Assembly (NCBI GenBank): GCA_000442125.1
Contig: KE546980.1
Location: 496,001-560,000, forward strand
Reading direction: 5' to 3'
Length of the DNA stretch: 64,000 nt
Source of the DNA: Opeltia flavorubescens
Lineage: Eukaryota > Ascomycota > Lecanoromycetes > Teloschistales > Teloschistaceae
Shown here: positions 1 to 11,235 of the stretch, piece by piece
How the letters are laid out: every line of letters starts with the position of its first letter
Position numbering within the stretch: position 1 is the stretch's first letter
Made by a program: the position numbers and the translations under genes
The notes under the pieces: model-generated
Seen by the model: only the letters and a program-made list of their open reading frames with translations
What the model was told of the DNA's origin: nothing
Databases searched by the model: none

Positions 1-531
1 GCCCTAGCCAATAAGAAGGCGGCGAAGGCATTCCAGGCATCTCAATCTCCTGAGAAGAGCAAAAGCACTTCCAAGCATTCTACCAAACCATCCAGTAAAC
101 CTCATGATGGTCATGCCAAACAGCAGGACGCCATGCACGAGCGTCAAGCAGCTGAAGCAGCTGAAGCAGCAGAAGCAAAGTCAAGAAGGGGACGACCAAG
201 TTCCGCAAAGACAGCGACTGCGGCAAAGAAACCCGCATTAGACTTCCAAAAACAACACCACAAAACGGAAAAGAATCACCAAAGCCACAGTAAAGATAAG
301 ATACATCATACCACAGCGCCAACGCCTCAGTACCCACCCGCAACGACGCCAGGTACTACAGTCCATCGAATCGAGACAGTAACAAAGAGACCCAAGCGAG
401 CAGCGGATATCTGCCTCGTTGAAGTCATCGATGAAGAACCCTCAAGGCGAGAACGACGAAGTAATCGAAATGACTCTGTTGTAGCGGTTGTTGAGAAGGA
501 TAGACATCGGACGAGGTATGTCGTAAGGTAA
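1..531 (+). CDS. C-terminal part of an unrecognised basic, low-complexity protein (5' end outside window)
   Basis: The frame is open from the first base and ends at TAA 529-531, so this is the last 176 codons of a gene that starts upstream of the window. The visible part is hydrophilic and rich in Lys, Arg, Ser, Thr and His. It has an Ala-Glu run around residues 48-58 (AAEAAEAAEA type) and then a Lys/His/Ser-rich stretch. It ends in an Arg-rich tail. No domain, membrane segment or catalytic motif is visible, and the composition suggests an intrinsically disordered tail. I do not recognise the family. An internal intron cannot be excluded, but none is needed. Confidence 0.55.
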   Translation, partial: ALANKKAAKAFQASQSPEKSKSTSKHSTKPSSKPHDGHAKQQDAMHERQAAEAAEAAEAKSRRGRPSSAKTATAAKKPALDFQKQHHKTEKNHQSHSKDKIHHTTAPTPQYPPATTPGTTVHRIETVTKRPKRAADICLVEVIDEEPSRRERRSNRNDSVVAVVEKDRHRTRYVVR

Positions 532-1101
532 TCTGCACTGGACCTAGGGCTGCATGTATATCGTCTTTGATCTAACTTGTTGGTTTGTTTGGTCCGAGCA
601 ACGGCGCTGGCGGTCTGTTTGAGGGATTATGCCTTTTTTGTCATGGCATGCTCACGGATGGTGACTAAATTGAGCATCAAATACTCTGGAGGAACGAAGA
701 AAAAAGGAAAAAAAAGGAGTGCTTGCTGCATATTGATAGGAAGAAGATAATTGANNNNNNNNNNNNNNNNNNNNNNNNNAATTGAGCATCAAATACTCTG
801 GAGGAACGAAGAAAAAAGGAAAAAAAAGGAGTGCTTGCTGCATATTGATAGGAAGAAGATAATTGATTGATGAGAGATAAGGAGGTAGTAATGCTATGGT
901 TGGTATCCTACAAAAGGTTTAAAAACAATGGGCAGACAATACGAACTGTATCAAAGAGAAATGACATGACTCCCATCATATGCTTATATTACAGATGTTC
1001 ATAAAGTGGTATATAGCCGAAACAGAGAACGAGAAAACTCAGTACATCTATGCTCCCAAGAACCCCTTTGTCGCGCGCTGAGGAAAAAATGCATAGCAAT
1101 G
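532..1101. other. Intergenic stretch between two convergent 3' ends, with an assembly gap
   Basis: This stretch lies between the stop of the unrecognised plus-strand gene and the stop of the minus-strand ceramide synthase gene. It holds a run of 25 Ns (755-779) flanked by two identical copies of an 87-bp sequence. The rest is A/G-rich on the plus strand and shows no coding signal. Confidence 0.7.
668..866. repeat. Identical 87-bp direct repeat (668-754 and 780-866) around a 25-N gap
   Basis: Bases 668-754 and 780-866 are identical and abut the N run (755-779) on each side. Two contig ends that carry the same sequence and were scaffolded without being merged would give exactly this picture. 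The likely truth is therefore one copy, or a tandem array that was too hard to assemble. The unit contains A/G-rich tracts. Confidence 0.9.
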
Positions 1102-2789
1102 TTAAGCTGCCTTGTCACACCCAATCCTCCCCAACAATTCCTTCCGATCACTCGGCAAATGTACTCCGCTGGCCGTGCTACCCATTTTTCTGTATTTCCG
1201 GCTGTGACTTGCTTTTCGGGGGATGATATTGATCGATTCAACACCCACCTCTTCCTCCAACGGTGGTGGTACTTCGATGGGACGAGCCTCCTTACAAGTC
1301 TTGATATTCTCCCACCTACCCTTTTCCTCGATTTCTGTCTCCTTCTCGTCATCCGAACCCTCGTCATCGCTCCTGGAGTCTTCGGCTTCGCCTCCTTTGA
1401 GGACCACCAACGCAACTCGGATGATCATGCCAAACCACATGAGCAGTAAGACCTGCAACGCCACTAATGTCCCGAGGAAAGCCCACTTGATGTTATCATT
1501 CCAGCATACAAGACCTTCCGGATTCATAAAGGGTTGTAGCAGGTGATTGAAATCATTGGGCACATCGAACGGACCTTCCAGATTCGTGTTGGAGCCGCGG
1601 TAGCAACCATATGTGATTTCCTGCGGAAGTTCGGCATAAAGGGAGTAGCAGATTATTAGGTAAAGTATGTGCCGAGTTACGAACCAAACGACCATGAAAG
1701 CGCCAAATGCGTAATCGCATGCTTTTTTGAACCCGAGGTATTTGAGAAGTTTGGCGAGCTGTGTTTTCTCTGATTAGCAGGCTTGCTTGTGGTAAAAGCC
1801 TTTCTGAGAGGTCGACTTACTGCTAGCATGATGTCAACTACGTCCATCAGGCACAGTATGGTATTCCCGCTCTTGGTTTGATGGTAGCCGTAGCTTGTGA
1901 ACATAAGAATGCAGGTGATGATATGGTGGGTGAACATCTGCCAATGATCCTTCCTCCGCTCCTCGATATTGACGACGACGATCTGCTGTATCCAAAAAGC
2001 GAATTGTACCAAGTAATACCATTTGAACAGGCCATCCATCTCTCGATTGGGCCAATTGGTCCACATCTGACGTGTGTTAAGCCAGTAATCGGAGCGATAC
2101 ATTATATACTGAAGTCGCGATTAGCATACTGGCAGCCATTAACGTCGAGGTAGATGCACCATGCCAAGGGACCAGAAGACAGAGTCATAGAGAAAGACCC
2201 AAGCTTGTTCCGCGAATCGGGTTTTCTCTTTCGTTTTCTCTAGTCCTACTAGCTGTGCGAGAGGCGTGAGAACATAGTCCATGATTGCTGCACGAAGGCC
2301 ACAAAAGACGACGACCCAGAATGCGACCATGAAGGAATCGTCCCATCCCAGTGCATATTTTCCGGATGAGTGGTCGTAGTAAGAAAGGCGGTAGAACTTT
2401 CGGACATACTGTCGAGCTGGGGGCAATACATGGGTCATTGCCAGCAGCACTAGGAGATTCATTGTTATTCCTAGTAAGAAATTAGTTGGAGGTATAAGTC
2501 CTTATAATTAGAAATGGACAATACCTATCTGGTGGTTGACCATGAACTGACACAGCGAGCCTACTATGCTCTCACTTTTCCGCCTGCCTTTTCGCTTTAC
2601 GTTGTGATTCATTCCTTCGTGATTTTGTTCCCATGGACCTCTTTTTTGAACACGACTATTCGTCGGATCACGATGGTCAGTACCCATGGCATCCCCGTTG
2701 GCATTGTGGTATTCGCCCATGAGCTCATCGGAGTCGTAAGAGTCCGCTGGGCCTTCAACCGGCATGGTTGCGATTCGAGTTCCGGCCAA
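1102..2789 (-). CDS. lag1: Ceramide synthase (LAG1/LAC1 type, TLC domain)
   Basis: Ceramide synthase N-acylates sphingoid bases with fatty acyl-CoA in the endoplasmic reticulum. Four exons (2789-2525, 2470-2160, 2108-1821, 1758-1102) join in frame to give 506 residues. Residues 1-80 are polar and disordered and are followed by several membrane segments. The TLC core carries the Lag1 signature: the paired histidines in FTHHIITCILMF and the acidic pair in LCLMDVVDIMLA. Just before it lies YIMYRSDYWLNT, typical of fungal Lag1. The second intron (2159-2109) uses a weak GTGCAT donor; I chose it because it restores the conserved junction SLGM-YIMY, and it has a good CTAAT branch site. The C-terminus is acidic (DSRSDDEGSDDEKE), as in fungal homologues. 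Fungi usually have two or three paralogues, and which one this is was not settled. Confidence 0.93.
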
Positions 2790-3447
2790 GTCCTGCTGTC
2801 AAAGGGAAGTGTAATTCCAGACTGTAAGTGTTGAAGAAAGAATGCAAAATTTCCTTCCGAAGCCAAAACGAGTTGTGAATGGATGACGTTTTCAATGAAT
2901 GTGGATGTTGCGGCTTCTCCTCCAGCGTGCACGAGGTAAGAGGGTACTGCGCACAAAAGAGCGAGTGAGGGCAGCACAAGTAATCAGGATTCATGCAATG
3001 AACGAGAGACTAGTAACGAGTGTGCGCGTAGACTATGGAGTCAAGACGAGTAATGCAGAAGTCCCTGAATTTAGCTTCTTTTTTTGCAGCATCCAGACTT
3101 TGAAAAATACTCGTGATCGCGATAGAGCTAGTCGGTAAGCTTTGACCAATCATGTGGAACCGTTGGCCACGCACGCAGCCAACACGGGGCTTGATCCATA
3201 ATTTCTCTACGATGGAACCATGGCTGCTAGGAAGGACTTAAAAGAGCGTTATAGAATGACTCGGTATCATGCTAATACTTTAATGGACAGCCTTGATAGA
3301 ATACAACGTCAAGATCTCGAAAGGTACCCTTTTAACACCTTGCCTCCCCAACCCAAAATCTGTCCCCAGAGCAACTCATCCTTGACACCGGTTGATCCTC
3401 ATTTCCCTTGAACTTGACGACGTACGCACGATAACGCAGATGCCTGT
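2790..3447. promoter_or_regulatory. Upstream region of the ceramide synthase gene
   Basis: This 658-bp stretch separates the ceramide synthase start codon from the stop codon of the Bax-inhibitor gene and should hold the ceramide synthase promoter. The only coding suggestion is one short open frame at 3220-3411, listed separately. No clear TATA box or known operator was seen. Confidence 0.5.
3220..3411 (+). CDS. Possible small orphan gene, very uncertain
   Basis: A 63-codon frame begins in a good context (ACCATGG) and starts with a basic, helix-forming stretch (KDLKERYRMTRYHANTLM). A candidate donor (AG|GTACCC at 3324) and acceptor (CGCAG at 3435-3439) would splice it to a short second exon ending at a TGA inside the 3' end of the opposite-strand Bax-inhibitor gene. 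I recognise no family, and a frame of this length can arise by chance. Confidence 0.2.
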   Translation: MAARKDLKERYRMTRYHANTLMDSLDRIQRQDLERYPFNTLPPQPKICPQSNSSLTPVDPHFP

Positions 3448-4378
3448 CTAGTTGTTCTGTTGGCTATTGAGGATCCTCAAAATCGCGAGGAAGAGGTTGA
3501 TGATGTCCAAGTACAGAGAGATTGCTGCGGCAATCTCTTCTTCAACATGGTAATGGCGCATCACCAGCTGGGTGTCCACCAGAATATATCCACTGAAGAT
3601 GAGCGCTGCCACCGCACCATACACGAGTTCGATCTTGCTGTTGTACGGGAAAAAGGCCGACATGAAGCCGAAGATGATCAGAACCCACAAGCCACCGAAA
3701 AGGTACGGCATCCACGACGTAAAGTCATACTTGGTTTGACAAGCAAAAACAGTTAGAGCAACAAAGATGGCCGCGGTAATGATAAGTGCTTCGAGCACGA
3801 TCTTCGTTTGGTAGAAAGATACAATGACCGAGATAGAGTAAGCCTCAAGAGCAGTAAATCCGCTCAAGAAAAATAGATTCGTCGGATAGGATTTTCGTTT
3901 CCAGAATGTCAAGAGCATGAAGCCGATGGCGCCGAACAGTGAAACCCACATCATCCATGCGTTTGACTGAATCCAGTGTTTGTATGACGAACTCCAATAT
4001 GATACCGAGCTTAAGGCCATCGTTGCAAGAATCTGGACGGTCCTACATAGAGTCAGTCTCCAAGCTTGACGTGATAGTGTACAAGATTTACAGGATAGAG
4101 TAAACTTTGCGGATGAACTGCATCCGGATAGGCAACGTCGCCTCGGCCACGGAGCCACCGAACTTAAAGAAGTCAGCAACTATACTCGAGAGAAGCATGT
4201 GTGCTCATCGATAACTCACCTTGAAGTCATCCGGCACGTTGTCGTCCTCGCCACGAGGTTGCCCCAGTAAAGTGTCTCTGCTCGCTTCAGCCTGATATGA
4301 GGGTGGTGCTTGGGTATAGTTAGGCTCCTCAAATGAGTCGCGCTGAGGCGCAGCTTGGTATTTGGTATTGGCAGCCAT
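3448..4378 (-). CDS. bxi1: Bax inhibitor-1 / TMBIM family membrane protein
   Basis: Three exons (4378-4220, 4162-4092, 4042-3448) give 274 residues. The N-terminal ~60 residues are polar and Pro/Gln-rich. The family signature R-K-V-Y-S-I-L-T-V-Q-I-L follows and spans the second intron, then seven hydrophobic segments. The C-terminal region reads GYILVDTQLVMRHYHVEEEIAAAISLYLDIINLFL, which I split here into the conserved VDTQ motif and the DxxD-like LYLDIINLF motif of the calcium-leak pore. In yeast, Bxi1 (Ybh3) acts in ER and vacuolar membranes in calcium homeostasis, the unfolded protein response and cell death. Length and architecture fit fungal homologues. The gene runs in the same direction as its ceramide synthase and Och1-like neighbours, with separate promoters. 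Confidence 0.95.
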
Positions 4379-5304
4379 AGTAGAAGATGTGTAAGGGCTT
4401 CAAAATGACTGAAAGCAGATGGTGATAGGTATGGTAAGGAAGTAGATTTTATCCAGAAGTTGTGGGGCGAAGTTCTATGATGTCTTTTCAGGTTTACCGC
4501 GCTTTACCGCTCTGGGGCGTTCTTTGTCTTGGCACATGACTTGCCCACATGAATTTACCCACATCAGCACATGCCATACTTGAACACCAGCTTTGGTGAA
4601 TACAGATAACAGCTTCAAAGAGAGCCTCGTTGATAAATCACGTCACTAAGCATGACTAATGGCAGAAATTCCATAGAAAAGACATATTTTACTACTTTGA
4701 CATTTAATTGTAGAGTATCGTGGGAGCTCGTCAATCGATGTGTGCAAGGGGCGAGTAAACCTTACATCTGTAATTAATCGAAGCTGAGGACGTCATATTT
4801 CATCACTTCAGGTTGCACTGCTTTTATAGCTAGATCCAGTCAACAAGAAGCCCCGATATTTCCATGTCTACCCGCGATATCTCCTCCACCCGGGCCTCCC
4901 AAGAGGTTTATCAACGCCCGATCAAATGCTGTCGTAGCCTTTCCACAGGCTTTTATACCAAACGCCTAACAATCATGAATGTATCCCGCTTCCATGCATA
5001 TGCTGAACAGAAATTCTTTTGACAGGAAGATAGCACAAGTTTCAGCCCTTGAATACATTGTGTCCACCAGAATCGAAGTAATCGGAGAAAGAAAGGCCAC
5101 CCTTGAGTAGTAGTATTGGAATCTTGAGGTATCGAATTCGAAAGTTGTAATAAATATGCGGCAATAAATTGGAGTCCGCTGTGCCTGGTTTGCATGAAGA
5201 AGTGGTCGGATCAAAAAGCGCATAATTATGGAAGCCCTGAAGCTATTCTAGATACGTGTATGAGTGGGTGTTGGAGTATTCCGCCAGCACGGATAATTCG
5301 TTGT
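4379..5304. promoter_or_regulatory. Upstream region of bxi1; otherwise empty
   Basis: This 926-bp stretch lies between the bxi1 start and the stop of the Och1-like gene. A GACGTCAT element, a half-consensus cAMP-response or ATF-type bZIP site, lies near 4790, about 410 bp upstream of bxi1. No coding potential was seen apart from chance frames. Confidence 0.4.
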
Positions 5305-6491
5305 TCATGTATTTTTCTTTTCCGGATGAATTCTCTCGCTTTCCGGCTTCCATGTTCCTACAAAGCAATCAGTCTCGGACTCTACCATTAAGAGGATAAA
5401 TGCTCACCCTCAAACTCATGTTTGACAAATGCCATCGGATCATCCGGTTCTTTGGCTCCCATTTGTCCAACTCCTGGACTAAAGCTGGTTATCGGTAAGA
5501 CTACTACATCGCCAACTTTCTTGGCTGATTCCATGCCAGTGAAGGCCTCCCAAGTGATGTTCTTGCCCTCCATTTTGAAGAAATTTGGGTTGTTCAGATA
5601 GTCGAAGACGGCGTCCGTCCATACCGCCGGACCAGTGAACTCCACAATACTTTTATCCATTTTGTTGTTCTTGAGAATACCTTTCTTCTCCATCCGCAAA
5701 ATATCTTCCGTGACAGTTGCCACGACGTCTCTCAAGACGGGATGCCCTGGCTTGGCCTGGATAGTCCATTGACAAAATTGAATGCGGCGGGAAAACCAAT
5801 CTTTCCAGTCTGGGCGGTCTGCATCGGCTTCAATACCAATGACCAGGCCTATGGTAGACCGTGGCACTTCAGCAGGAATCCAGTCGGTTGTGGACACGAT
5901 AGCAGTAGTATCAATGTCCGTGTAAATACCGCCACGGGCAAGAAGAATCAGGTAGCGGAAGAAGTCCGCTTTGAGAACGGGTAGAGGAAGGGCATTGTAG
6001 GCTTCCAACACTTCTGGTACGGAGGCATAGAGATATTTCATCAGGTAGACGGCAGCGGAATCCGTGACCACCTCATGGACGAATCCAGGGTGTTTCTCTG
6101 TCCAGCTTGCTTCTGCTGCTCGGAAGTTGTCACCAAAGTCTCCAGAGGCTGGGGTGAATTTCCATGTCTGCCAAATGTATGCTGGAAATTTTCCTTCCAG
6201 ATCATACGGAAACTGGTATTGTAGTTTCTCACGAAGAGTTTTTCCCGCGGGCTCAGTCATTGGTTGCTGGCTGGACAGTCTTTGGCTGTTGACTTGCCGG
6301 GGTGGAGGATAAGGTCGAGAAGACTGCTGTGTTGTGCTCAATGGACGACCAGTGGGCATGGCACGCGTGATTCCATCGTTCATAAGCTGGTTTCGTGGAG
6401 TACCCGGAGACGACGACCGAGGGGATGTGAATAGATAGAGGGCAGTGAGGATGAAGATGGCTAAGACCGTCGCCCTTCTGTAATTTGGCAT
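5305..6491 (-). CDS. Och1-like alpha-1,6-mannosyltransferase family glycosyltransferase (GT32)
   Basis: Two exons (6491-5408, 5357-5305) give 378 residues. The second exon was found because the first would otherwise read into an intron. With it the protein ends FEG-TWKPESERIHPE, matching the family C-terminus. The protein is type II. A short cytoplasmic end (MPNYRR) precedes one signal-anchor (residues ~7-22, ATVLAIFILTALYLF), then a Ser/Pro/Gln-rich stem to ~residue 85. The catalytic domain starts near KFPAYIWQTWK and contains the DXD motif in ARGGIYTDIDTTAIV, which binds Mn2+ and the nucleotide sugar. Och1 proteins start the outer mannose chain on N-glycans in the Golgi. Filamentous fungi carry several paralogues, so acceptor specificity is not assigned. 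Confidence 0.9.
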
Positions 6492-7692
6492 GGTGGTAGC
6501 TTCGATTGAACCCGTTGTCCAGCAGCAAGTAAAAATATCAAGCCACGACAGACGATAGATTACAACGAGGATGACGGTCAGAGGTGGTGATTGGCAGCCA
6601 AGGCTAGGTGCTGAAGCATTGAAACTGTCGTAGCAAGATCATGCGAGGCTGGGCATTCCTAGGTATCCTCTCGTCTCCAGACCACTGGAATAGCAGGGTT
6701 CAAGGGCCTAGACAAGAACTGTTTCACAGAATCGTCGAGGAGGTGAGAGAGAGATTCTTGGATTCGAGTAAAGCATGCCCAAGTCAGATGCTATGCAGCA
6801 ATGAGGAAGGATTTGAGACAGTATCGTGAAGCCGAGCAAGAGCTGACGCAAGCTTTCGGCTATCGGTAAATAATGATGTCAATCGTCTATCTGTAAAGAA
6901 ATACTCGGTCGAGTGAGAGAATTCTGGGAATGGGATTGAAGATTAAATAGGAGAAGACGAGGAGGGAAGATGTACAACAAATATGGATGGTTTCATGGTA
7001 TCTATCAGTAGAAGTACAAGCTCGGAAGTAATCCACGGATCCACATTTTCTGGTAGGCCACCCACTAGTCCACTCGACTTGCCTGAACCGTCTCCCCGTT
7101 CTCACTTTAAGCCAAGCCCGCCGAACATGCTGGGAGATCGCCGCCCTCAAAATAGATGGCCACTGGGCCTTCCTAAAGCATGATTTACGTCTCCTGTCCC
7201 TCACTGAAACTCCAGCATCTCATCTTTTGATGCACACATTGTGTATTATCGTCTCAACTGTAAAGGAACGGATATTCTATGTCTCCAGCAAGAAGTACTA
7301 TTGCCCTGGTCTGCTGGACTCTCCATCTCTTGCAGCATGCGGTACTACCAAAGTATGATTGCAAGGACAAGCCATGTACCCACATCCTTGGGATACGAGT
7401 CCTTGGCAAATAAGCGATCATGATCTGGAGGCACATGTCTACTAGGATCGAAGAGAGACGTGCATGACGGTCACCGAGCATGAATTAAAATTCTTCCTTG
7501 TTGGCAAGCAATGTTATCGTGTCGCATAGATCGACCGACCAACTTCCCCTCACCGGAGCTTTATGATAAGCTTTTTTTCAAGGAACGCCGCCGTCGAACG
7601 GCGTTATCAACCGCTTCACGTGCAAAGAGCCGCAAATGGATTGCATTATAGAAATAGTTCATGTACTCATTGAAGATAGTCATAGTCAATCA
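6492..7692. other. Intergenic stretch without a recognisable gene
   Basis: These 1201 bp lie between the Och1-like start and the stop of the acyltransferase gene, both minus-strand. The part next to 6491 should hold the Och1-like promoter. Short open frames on both strands have no domain, no conserved feature and no consistent intron pattern. I saw no tRNA-like fold. Confidence 0.5.
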
Positions 7693-9288
7693 CTAGCCCA
7701 GGAAGGTACGAATGTTACCCCCAATATGTTTCAGATCAAGCAAAAAGGTATCATGACCAAACAATGAAGTGTCTTCTCCGAGTTCGACATGTGTCACTGA
7801 CCGATTCCCTGCCGCTCGCAAAGTTTCCGCCACCTCCCTCTGCTGCCACGCTGGAAAGAGATTGTCGCTTGCAACACCCATTACAAGTGCTGGATGGTTA
7901 CGAAGTGGCCTCAACCCAGCTACCAGATCTGCTGGAGGACGATCTGATGATGGATCGACTGCCTCCCCAAGAGACTTGGTCGAAGACTGAGATGGCTGCT
8001 CCTCGTACGGCTGCTCAGGTAACGTCAGATTACACGTTTGATCTTGCTGCTCCATGCCTGTCTTTGACGCCAATCGTGAAGCATTTTGCTGTCGGAGCCG
8101 GAGCATCTGCTCCTGATGGTCGCGGCCTAGGTCGAAGAGGTCCATGGCCTTGGAAACGTAAAGGAGGCTGTTTGCATCGTACTCGAGACAGAATTTCTCC
8201 CCAGCATGGTCGAGATACGTCTCGATTAAGAAATCTGGACAAAGTGCAGGTGGTTTGCCTGGGTCAGCCCGCCGTCGTCCGAACCGCTGTTCCCATTCGG
8301 GGCCGCTTCGATAAGTCACAGTCGCAATTTCTCGTGCAAGCTTCATGCCGGCGTGTGGTGGTATGCCTTGATAGTAAAATCCTCGCGCCCAATTTGGATC
8401 CATCATCAATACCTGCCGCTGTGTGTGACGCATTGCAATGCTATATGGATGGCTTCGAGCGCACCCGCTGATGCTGACGATCTTGCCTACTCGATCAGGA
8501 AACAAAACTCCAGCAGCCAGACTCTGCATTCCTCCCATGCTCGATCCTAAGCTTGCGTACAGCTTCCTGATCCCGAAAGCGTCGAGCAGCCTAAATTGGG
8601 CTCGTACCATATCCTGCATCGTCAAGATTGGAAATCGAGTTCCGTAATTTTTGCCATTGGCCGGATCGATGGATCGCGGACTGGTACTTCCATAGCAACT
8701 ACCGATGACGTTGGTGCAAATGACAAAGTACTTGTCTGTATCGACGGGGGCACCGGGCCCAATAAATTTCTCCCACCAACCTCGTTTTGGATTTGTTGGT
8801 GTACTATGGGCATGGCTGGAAGCTGAAAGTCCAGTATGCAGGAGAATGACGTTGCTCTTGTCCTCGTTCAGCTGACCCCAGGTCTCGTAGGCGATGTCGA
8901 ATTTTGGAAGTACACCTCCCCAGTCCAGCAGTATAGGCTCATCGCAGTGCCATGTTAGATGCTGGCCAGCATTGTAAGAAGGTTCAGGACCTGAAGAGAG
9001 TGATCGTGCCGATAATGAAGCTGTCTTAGCCTCACGAGCATCGAGACAAGGGAAGGAGAGGGCTGGATTCGTTGACTCTGGGACTTCTACTTGAGCAGTA
9101 GCGACCTGAGCCTTGCGGCTAGTATCCTGGTGGAAGCTGCGTGACTGGAGAGCTTGTTGGGCTCTAGGTGAGTAAGAAAGATGCCGAGCGCGGCGTTGAG
9201 AGACACTCTTTGTTCGCAACGGTTTTACCTGAGTGCTTCGAAGTGCCTGGCGGGCGCCTGCAAGTGCAGCTCTTGCCATAGGGTCCAT
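7693..9288 (-). CDS. Mitochondrial MetX-family O-acyltransferase, probably serine O-acetyltransferase (CysA/Cys2 type)
   Basis: A single exon encodes 531 residues. The first ~60 residues are rich in Arg, Ser, Gln and Ala with almost no acidic residues, typical of a mitochondrial presequence. The alpha/beta-hydrolase domain follows from about residue 110 ([18 protein letters not shown]). The nucleophile elbow GSSMGGMQ puts the catalytic Ser near residue 250. The acid is probably Asp ~475 in [10 protein letters not shown] and the base His ~511 in FGHDTFLL. A Gln/Ser-rich insert lies around residues 395-440. This family holds homoserine O-acetyltransferase (Met2) and the fungal serine enzyme that makes O-acetylserine for cysteine synthesis. 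The presequence and overall form favour the mitochondrial serine enzyme, but substrate choice cannot be settled by eye. Confidence 0.85.
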   Translation of the reverse strand: MDPMARAALAGARQALRSTQVKPLRTKSVSQRRARHLSYSPRAQQALQSRSFHQDTSRKAQVATAQVEVPESTNPALSFPCLDAREAKTASLSARSLSSGPEPSYNAGQHLTWHCDEPILLDWGGVLPKFDIAYETWGQLNEDKSNVILLHTGLSASSHAHSTPTNPKRGWWEKFIGPGAPVDTDKYFVICTNVIGSCYGSTSPRSIDPANGKNYGTRFPILTMQDMVRAQFRLLDAFGIRKLYASLGSSMGGMQSLAAGVLFPDRVGKIVSISGCARSHPYSIAMRHTQRQVLMMDPNWARGFYYQGIPPHAGMKLAREIATVTYRSGPEWEQRFGRRRADPGKPPALCPDFLIETYLDHAGEKFCLEYDANSLLYVSKAMDLFDLGRDHQEQMLRLRQQNASRLASKTGMEQQDQTCNLTLPEQPYEEQPSQSSTKSLGEAVDPSSDRPPADLVAGLRPLRNHPALVMGVASDNLFPAWQQREVAETLRAAGNRSVTHVELGEDTSLFGHDTFLLDLKHIGGNIRTFLG

Positions 9289-9970
9289 AATGGATTCTTG
9301 GAAGAAGCTGACAAGGGCAGTAGGTGAAGATGTATAGTCCCCAAAGGACCCAAAAAAATAAATGTAGCCATGTCGTGCTGCACGTCAGACGGCTCGATTG
9401 ATACCCCGTTGATTTCTGATGTCAAGAATGGCGTGCTCGGCACTAACGTTAGGCCGGGCTTTGTAGGGCTGGGCTTCGTAGGCTTGGACCCTGAAAAAAG
9501 AAAGTGAAGAAAGGCGTGCGCCTTGGCATGTGAACGTAACTAGAACTGCTACACAGTGCGTGCCATAAAACCCTTCGGTTCCTCTAAATATTTTTGGAAA
9601 ACTCATCAGAGGTACTGCTCGAACTACGTACGCAGCTTATCGTGTGAGGTTCGCTGGAAAACGAAGTGTTGCGTTCGCCTCTGTTTCTTTCTTTTTTTCA
9701 CCCCAGGGAGTAGGGAAATACCAGATGGTGCCAGAGGCACGTATTCACCGCAAAGGGAAATAAAAGAACCATAAATAAGATACAGACCCTTTAGGCAGTT
9801 GTAAAAAAAATTCATATTCACGCATGCCTTTCATTTATTCTAACTTTCATCTTATACCACGTCAACCCCTAGTAAAAGCAAGCGAAACAATTTTGAAACA
9901 ACAGATTCTCTTCGTCATTTTGATCGCATTCTTAATGCAATTCAGTCCTCCTATTAGCATATAAACCTTT
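9289..9970. promoter_or_regulatory. Upstream region of the MetX-family gene; otherwise empty
   Basis: This 682-bp stretch separates the MetX-family start from the stop of the MARVEL gene. It contains an A/T-rich tract near 9770-9840, which probably belongs to the 3' end of the MARVEL gene, and a pyrimidine-rich run near 9680-9700. No coding or RNA feature was seen. Confidence 0.4.
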
Positions 9971-10509
9971 TCATGGCCAGTGATGTATATGAATCGGATT
10001 GGGGTTCGGATTCGCGGTGGTGGCGGCTGCATGATGCGCCGATACCACACCCCTGATCGCACTCAAGAGCCAAGCAACACCGCTTGCAAAGGCAAAGGAG
10101 ATTGTAACCTTCCAGTAATTGCAGGTATCACCCCGAGTGAGATGATCCAGATACCACAGCTCCCCGCAGTGAACTGGACTGACCTGGTTGACCATCGAAG
10201 CAAAAGCGGAGATCCAGGCAGCAAACATGAGAAAGTCGATAATAGAAGGTAGATAGTGGCCGTCAAAGGACTTAATAAGCAGTATAAAGGCGAGTAGTAT
10301 TGAAAGGCATGCCACTACTTCCGTATAGATGAGACGACTTCTATCCAGGTAGCCATCGAATACACAGAAGAATTGGGCACCGAATCCAACGACGATTGCT
10401 GTTTACCGTCAATCTCAGAGCTCACTGTCAGCGTGGAGAGTTCAACCTTACTTCCAAAAGCGAGCTGACACAGACGAAGCGGTGAATTCCACTCGTGATA
10501 TAAAGACAT
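9971..10509 (-). CDS. MARVEL-domain membrane protein
   Basis: Two exons (10509-10452, 10398-9971) give 161 residues with four predicted membrane segments: roughly residues 13-33, 43-62, 67-90 and 115-136. The layout is short N-terminus, LRLCQLAFG entering helix 1, a loop (DGYLDRSRLIY), helix 2, helix 3, a loop with one Cys on each side (VHCGELWY...GDTCNYW) and helix 4. This is the usual plan of small fungal MARVEL proteins, related to the Nce102/Sur7 neighbourhood, which associate with plasma-membrane subdomains. The C-terminus ends in a short Asn-Pro/His tail. The specific role is unknown. Confidence 0.85.
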
Positions 10510-11235
10510 TGTGTCCGTGTGTGTGGTTTTATGATTGGAAGAACAACTTTTCCGGACTTGAACAGGACTGTTATATTACAGGAACGATGCATGGGCATAG
10601 TGTAGATAAATAAAGTTCATGGCTTGACCATAGCTACAACAATCAGCTATGGATTCCAACGCAGCAGGTACGACGGTTGTTGCTGTCTTTCACTTTGCTG
10701 TTCTGCAAACAACAACCAAGGTTTGCTAAAGTAAAGTGTGGTGGTTAGACATCCATGGGAATCTACCTTCTTACCCAGGATCATGCTGATTGTAATACTA
10801 GATCTTGTTCTCTTGCAAAGACTTGCCTCTAAAACGAGCCATGACAGATCGCAGCTCGTCATGTTTGTGTCCCTCTAAACATGTTTAAATTAGGTTTCTT
10901 GGTTGGGCCGTGACTAGGCAAAAATCCGATGCAGATAGCCATCATCCTTTGATACTTCGCTGTATTCTGTTTCGTCTTATATCGCTCTCAAAAGCATGCT
11001 GACATATCTCTTCTACAGTCAGCAAATCAAAAGAGATTCGTGCGGGGCTTTTGCGGGGTGCTTAGTGAGCAAAGATAAACTTCCACCCAGATAGTATATA
11101 GCATATACGACTCGCTTAATATGATATTCAATGAATATATATCTAAGTATCTACTCGTTTTTGCTCTCAAAAATTCAATCTAGTAGCCCAATCCAAAGTG
11201 TTACACCAGGCAATACCCTTCAACAATCCCTCACA
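10510..11235. promoter_or_regulatory. Divergent promoter between the MARVEL gene and the DUF427 gene
   Basis: The flanking genes start in opposite directions, so these 726 bp should hold both promoters. A TATATAG-type element occurs near 11095-11102, about 135 bp upstream of the DUF427 start. No known operator was identified. Confidence 0.4.

Noticed and set aside
148-178. GCAGCTGAA-type short repeat
   Set aside because: It simply encodes an Ala-Glu run in the partial gene and is too short to count as a separate repeat feature.
7764-8471. Long plus-strand open frame (235 codons) opposite the MetX-family gene
   Set aside because: It is fully antisense to a strong single-exon gene, shows no domain, and its openness follows from the codon bias of the real gene.
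7693-9288. Call as homoserine O-acetyltransferase (Met2)
   Set aside because: Same family and catalytic triad, but the long basic presequence and overall form fit the mitochondrial serine enzyme better; kept as the alternative rather than the main call.
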